Shown here piece by piece: positions 22,571 to 26,742 of a stretch of 26,742 nucleotides of DNA (position 1 is its first letter; every line of letters begins with the position of its first letter). The stretch is from a virus, in IMG/VR virus record IMGVR_UViG_3300012936_000133, positions 1 through 26,742 of that record, one strand, 5' to 3'. A program made the position numbers and the translations under genes. The notes under the pieces are model-generated. The model was not told the origin of the DNA. It saw only the letters and a program-made list of their open reading frames with translations, and ran no database searches.

Positions 22571-24136
22571 ATGCCTGCGATAATTACTGAACAATTTAGA
22601 GTGATGAACGCCGAAACCTTCGTCAATAGTTTGGTTTCGGTAGGTAACACTGCTAACACTTACTATACCTTTATTGGTCAACCAAATAGTCTGGATGTTC
22701 AGGCAGGTGGTTCCCCAGACTGGAACGATGGTCCTGCTCCAGTTGATGGATTTGAGGAAGAAAATTCCATTAAGGAAAGTATTCTTGCTATGAAGAAAGT
22801 GACCAAGCAAGATGTTAGAAGAATGATTAGGAAGGTGAACTGGGTTTCTGGTTCTACCTATGAGATGTATCGTCATGATTACAACATCTATAATGTTACC
22901 CCTGTAACAAATCAACCAAGTCTTTACTCAGCTAACTTCTACGTTATTAATGAGGACTTTAGAGTTTACATTTGCTTACAAAATGGTACTGACCCAGAAA
23001 ACCCAAAGGGCAGACCATCATTTGACCAACCAACTTTTGTTGATTTAGAACCAAGACCAGCAGGCACCAGTGGTGATGGTTATATTTGGAAGTATCTATT
23101 CACTGTAAAACCATCAGAGATTGTGAAATTCGATTCTATCGAATTTATTCCCGTGCCAGAAAATTGGGGAACAACGGGAGAAAGCATTTCTACTAAAAAT
23201 AATGCAATCGATGGTAAGGTAGAAATTATTACAATCACTAATAGAGGTATTGGATATCAACCAATCTCAAAGTCATTTACAAATATTCCTATTTTAGGTG
23301 ACGGTGAAGGAGGAAAGGCAACTATTACTGTTGATTCATTTGGTAAAGTATCCGAGGTATTTGTTACTGATGGTGGAAGTGGTTATACAAAAGGCATTAT
23401 TGAGTTTAAACCAGGTGCTCCTGGAATCCCATCAGAACTTTCTAACTCTGGTTCATTATCAACTTTCAATGTAATTATTCCACCAAAAGGTGGACATGGA
23501 TCTGATATTTACAGAGAACTTGGTTCCTATAGAGTTCTGATATATTCCCGTTACTTAACTGATGAGTCAAACCCAGATATTATTCTAGGAAACGATTTTG
23601 CTAGAGTAGGAATTGTCAAAAATCCAATGATTCTTGGTAGTGACACAGAAAGACTTACAACTGGTGAAGTAAGTGCATTGAATTCTATGAAATTGTCTGG
23701 TGTTACTACACAGACTACATATCCAGTTGATTCAATTATTACACAAACCACTGGTTTAGGTGTAACTGCTATTGGATTTGTTGCTTCTTGGGATAATGTA
23801 ACAGGTGTTCTCAAATACTACCAACCAGTTGGACTAGCAACTGAAGGTGTAAACTATAAAATTAATGACTTCTCATCATCAATTGCTGGTGGTGGATCAT
23901 TTAGTATTAATTGTGGAAAAATTATTGGTCCAGCACTTAGTATTGACACAAACTTTACGGGTATTAGTACCGTAATAAATAATAGGACATATCAGTTGGG
24001 CAGCAACTTTGTGGCTGGAATTTCGTCAGCAGAATACAACAAAAAATCTGGTGAAATCATCTATATTGATAATAGAAGGGCAATCCCCAGGTCCACAAGC
24101 CAAAAAGAAGATATTAAAATCGTATTGGAGTTCTAA
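22571..24136 (+). CDS. 8: Baseplate wedge subunit gp8, enlarged
   Basis: 521 residues against 334 in T4. Conserved gp8 landmarks are present: the N-terminal AIITEQFRVMNAETFVNS helix (T4 AIVTSKFRTEKMLNFYNS), the GDGYIWKYLF motif at 168 (T4 GDGYVWEYLF), and near the end SGEIIYIDNRRAI from 493 with EDIKIVLEF as the last residues (T4 SGEMIYMENRPPI and EEINILFTF). In T4, gp8 is a dimer in the outer wedge that contacts gp7, gp6 and gp10. The extra length lies mainly between about 205 and 490 and includes two GxGY motifs (226 and 269) like those in the two giant neighbours, so the insertion may be where they bind. The next gene starts six bases after the stop. Confidence 0.9.
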   Translation: MPAIITEQFRVMNAETFVNSLVSVGNTANTYYTFIGQPNSLDVQAGGSPDWNDGPAPVDGFEEENSIKESILAMKKVTKQDVRRMIRKVNWVSGSTYEMYRHDYNIYNVTPVTNQPSLYSANFYVINEDFRVYICLQNGTDPENPKGRPSFDQPTFVDLEPRPAGTSGDGYIWKYLFTVKPSEIVKFDSIEFIPVPENWGTTGESISTKNNAIDGKVEIITITNRGIGYQPISKSFTNIPILGDGEGGKATITVDSFGKVSEVFVTDGGSGYTKGIIEFKPGAPGIPSELSNSGSLSTFNVIIPPKGGHGSDIYRELGSYRVLIYSRYLTDESNPDIILGNDFARVGIVKNPMILGSDTERLTTGEVSALNSMKLSGVTTQTTYPVDSIITQTTGLGVTAIGFVASWDNVTGVLKYYQPVGLATEGVNYKINDFSSSIAGGGSFSINCGKIIGPALSIDTNFTGISTVINNRTYQLGSNFVAGISSAEYNKKSGEIIYIDNRRAIPRSTSQKEDIKIVLEF

Positions 24137-24142
24137 AGTCAA

Positions 24143-26742
24143 ATGCCACAGAATACTAATCTAAATGTATCTCCATATTTTGATGATTTTGACTCTAGCA
24201 AAAATTATCAAAGAGTTCTATTTAAACCTGCAACTCCATTACAGGCAAGAGAGTTAACCACTCTACAATCCATCCTACAGAATCAAATTGAAAAATTTGG
24301 ACAGCACTTCTTTAAAGAAGGTTCTGTCGTAATTCCTGGTCAGGTTGCTTATGATTCACAATACACATCTGTTCAAATTGATGAATCTCACTTAGGCATA
24401 CCAGTATCATTATACGTTAGCAGTCTAATTGGTAAAACAATTAGAGGTGATACTAGTGGTGTAAAGGCAAAGATTGAAGGATTTATCACCAACGCAGAAT
24501 CAGAAAGAGATAATTTTACACTATATCTTAAGTATCAGAGTTCAAGTAATAATGACTTTTTCACTGATAAGTTTTTAGATGGTGAAAATCTCGTAGCAGA
24601 AGAAGACATTTTTTATGGTGTTTCTGCTATTAGGGATGGATCTACATTTGCAACTACAATTATTCAAAACTCTACTGCGACTGGTTCTGCAGTAAAGATT
24701 GCCTCTGGTGTTTATTTTGTCAGAGGATTTTTTGTAGAGGTAAAACCACAAACAGTTATTTTAGACCAGTATTCAAATACTCCTTCATATAGAGTTGGAC
24801 TTCTAGTTAATGAAGAATTAGCAGTTGCTTCAAATTCTTACGAAGATTTATTTGATAATGCACAGGGATTCTCTAATTTCTCTGCACCTGGTGCCGATAG
24901 ACTAGAATTTGGTCTCACACTAATTAAAAAAGAAATTGATGACTTTAATGATGAAAATTTTGTAGAACTCTTGAGAGTTGAAAATGGAAAACTACAAAGT
25001 TTCGTAAAAGAAAGCAATTATAATCTCATCAGAGATGAGTTGGCAAGAAGAACTTATGATGAGTCTGGAGATTATTATGTAAGACCATTTTCACTATCTG
25101 TCAGAGAGTCACTAAATGACAGAATTGGTAATAATGGTATATTTAATGAGACTCAGGCAACCAAATCAGGAAATACACCTAATAATGATTTGGGTTCTTT
25201 ACTTATATCTCCAGGTAAAGCAGTAGTTCGTGGATATTCAATAGAAACTATTGATACTACAATTATTGATTTTGATAAGACAAGAACTACAGATAAAGCA
25301 GAAAATCAAGCAATACCATTTAGTGTTGGTAGACAAATTTTTATTGATAACGTTAATGGTTCTGCTCCTGTTGGATTTGGAAGCACTTCCCATGTAGAAC
25401 TTTATGATAGCAGAACATCAGTTAGTGGTGTGAAATCTGGTCAAAAGATTGGTATTGCGAGACTCTATGATTTAAAACTGAGAAATGCAGCATATGAGGA
25501 TTCAAAAACTCAGTTTGAGGCATCATTGTATGATGTTCAAACATATACTGTATTACGTTTAAACACAACAGCAAATCTATCAAAATCAACGTACATTGAA
25601 GGTAATTCAAGTGGTGCCAGTGGATTTGTTGTAGAAGATGTTGTTGCATCAAACTTGGTAAGACTGTATCAAGTTTCTGGAACATTTAAGAAAGAAGAGT
25701 CATTATCATTCGATGGTATTCCAGATGGTAGAATTATTACGAATATTCGTGACTTCTCATTAGCAGATGTTCATCAGATTGCTGCGGATAATTACACTGT
25801 TGGTCTTGGCACATTTACGGCAGACCCAATTCTTTCCCAGTCAACAATACTGACAGAACCTGGTGCTCAGTTTACTATTAGTGCAGGGTCTGTTGGTGTA
25901 AGTACTGTAACTAGTTCTGCCCAAACACCATTTGTAGGAATTCAAACTGGTGATATTGTAAGTTATACAAAGCAAGGTTTTACAATTCCAACTTTCAATA
26001 AAGTTATTGAAGTAACTAATAGTCAATTAAAACTTGCAGTTACCCCTAATATAGCAAATCAAGTTGATGGTGATTTACCAACAGTTGGTATTACTGCTAA
26101 TGATTTTAAGAAAGTATCTCTGGAAGTTCTTAATACTTCAAATGCTTTCCTATATGCTGAATTAAACAATAAGAATGTAGAAAGTTTAGATTTAAGCACA
26201 TCATCAATCATTATTAGAAAATCATATAATGTCACTGTTGCGTCGAATGCTTTCTCGGCAACTTTGGAGTCGGATATTGATTTAACACTAGAACCATTTG
26301 ATGAAGAAGACTATAGTCTCGCATATGTTGGTGGTGATATTGAACCACTCAACAGTCAAAAAGTATCTGTATCTGGAAGAACCATTGGTTTAACAAACCT
26401 AGTTCAGAATGGATCTGCAATTCTTACAGTAACATTTAAAAAGGTAAATGCTACTGAAAAAGCAAAAATATACAACAGATGCGAAAGTTTAGTTATTAAT
26501 GGTTCAACAAAAACTTCATCTGGTATTGGAAGAACCACCCTTGATGATGGACTAGTCAATAGTTCATACTATGGATTAAGAGTACAAGATAAAGATATTT
26601 CACTGAATGTCCCTGATGTTATTAACGTCATGGGAATTTATGAGTCATCAACAATAGCTGACCCCACACTTCCTAGAATTCACTTTAGTGCTTTAAATTC
26701 TAGCATTGCAAACCTAATTAGAGGTGAACGAGTAATTGGTTC
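24143..26742 (+). CDS. DUF4815 virion structural protein, 3'-truncated
   Basis: ATG 24143 opens a frame that stays open to the end of the window (866 codons visible). The N-terminus is a clear DUF4815 signature: NVSPYFDDFDSSKNYQRVLF, then RELTTLQSILQNQIEKFG and FFKEGSVVIPGQ. This domain is typical of tail or baseplate structural proteins of T4-like cyanophages and other myoviruses, and usually starts proteins of over 1000 residues. Downstream parts are beta-rich (VYFVRGFFVEV near 192, LLISPGKAVVRGY near 353). It follows gp8 by six bases, where T4 has gp9 and gp10, so it probably works at the baseplate edge or fibre attachment. The C-terminus and any receptor-binding part are outside the window. 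Confidence 0.85.
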   Translation, partial: MPQNTNLNVSPYFDDFDSSKNYQRVLFKPATPLQARELTTLQSILQNQIEKFGQHFFKEGSVVIPGQVAYDSQYTSVQIDESHLGIPVSLYVSSLIGKTIRGDTSGVKAKIEGFITNAESERDNFTLYLKYQSSSNNDFFTDKFLDGENLVAEEDIFYGVSAIRDGSTFATTIIQNSTATGSAVKIASGVYFVRGFFVEVKPQTVILDQYSNTPSYRVGLLVNEELAVASNSYEDLFDNAQGFSNFSAPGADRLEFGLTLIKKEIDDFNDENFVELLRVENGKLQSFVKESNYNLIRDELARRTYDESGDYYVRPFSLSVRESLNDRIGNNGIFNETQATKSGNTPNNDLGSLLISPGKAVVRGYSIETIDTTIIDFDKTRTTDKAENQAIPFSVGRQIFIDNVNGSAPVGFGSTSHVELYDSRTSVSGVKSGQKIGIARLYDLKLRNAAYEDSKTQFEASLYDVQTYTVLRLNTTANLSKSTYIEGNSSGASGFVVEDVVASNLVRLYQVSGTFKKEESLSFDGIPDGRIITNIRDFSLADVHQIAADNYTVGLGTFTADPILSQSTILTEPGAQFTISAGSVGVSTVTSSAQTPFVGIQTGDIVSYTKQGFTIPTFNKVIEVTNSQLKLAVTPNIANQVDGDLPTVGITANDFKKVSLEVLNTSNAFLYAELNNKNVESLDLSTSSIIIRKSYNVTVASNAFSATLESDIDLTLEPFDEEDYSLAYVGGDIEPLNSQKVSVSGRTIGLTNLVQNGSAILTVTFKKVNATEKAKIYNRCESLVINGSTKTSSGIGRTTLDDGLVNSSYYGLRVQDKDISLNVPDVINVMGIYESSTIADPTLPRIHFSALNSSIANLIRGERVIG

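Noticed and set aside
22526-22915. 129-residue minus-strand frame over the gp8 start
   Set aside because: Antisense shadow covering the shared 20-base element and the gp8 N-terminus.
23912-23920. An eighth TGTGGAAAA
   Set aside because: A single isolated copy in the gp8 coding sequence, explained by the codons for C-G-K-I; not part of a cluster.
1-26742. tRNA genes, insertion sequences or integrase/attachment sites
   Set aside because: Looked for cloverleaf patterns, transposase or recombinase motifs and terminal inverted repeats; none seen.

Overview
This window looks like part of the genome of a T4-like myovirus, most likely one infecting marine picocyanobacteria (Synechococcus or Prochlorococcus). 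The evidence is the gp25, gp6, gp8 and DUF4815 order of baseplate genes, the very large beta-rich structural proteins placed between gp6 and gp8, several small basic or acidic proteins of a kind familiar from cyanomyoviruses, A+T-rich coding, and host-type promoters mixed with T4-late-like motifs. A pelagiphage or other marine T4-like host cannot be excluded from sequence alone. Every credible gene is on the + strand.

Region 1 (1-2489) holds the end of a DUF2786/DUF7168-type gene closed by an intrinsic terminator, a small protein with a ParB-like GRHR motif, and a run of five tiny genes (1252-2144) whose stops and starts overlap. That run sits behind an extended -10 promoter. A sixth small gene (2178-2489) has its own promoter.

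Region 2 (2490-3551) is about 1.06 kb without a credible gene, which is remarkable in a tightly packed T4-like genome. It contains seven exact copies of TTTTCCACA, the cyanobacterial DnaA-box sequence, in two clusters. It also has four iteron-like AGTCY...ATTCGTC units, two outward-facing promoters of near-perfect consensus, a 32-bp operator-like palindrome at the rightward start site, a 53-bp imperfect direct repeat, A+T-rich stretches, and an isolated TATAAATA late motif. It reads as a replication origin and/or master control region and is the most interesting part of the window.

Region 3 (3552-5775) holds two tiny overlapping genes, a GT-A-type glycosyltransferase with its own promoter and terminator, a 49-residue basic protein behind a strong TTGACT-N17-TATAGT promoter, a 203-residue conserved-looking hypothetical protein, and a 55-residue protein.

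Region 4 (5815-26742) is the late baseplate module: gp25, gp6, a 2588-residue giant (positional equivalent of gp7) with a YHYH-like signature, a 471-residue fibre-like protein, a 1723-residue protein with a beta-propeller-like segment, an enlarged gp8, and the first 866 residues of a DUF4815 structural protein that runs off the end. Genes here overlap or are 1-45 bases apart. Two of the gaps carry an identical 20-base element that includes or resembles the T4 late promoter. The products presumably assemble together into an elaborate baseplate periphery; a recurring GxGY motif links three of them.
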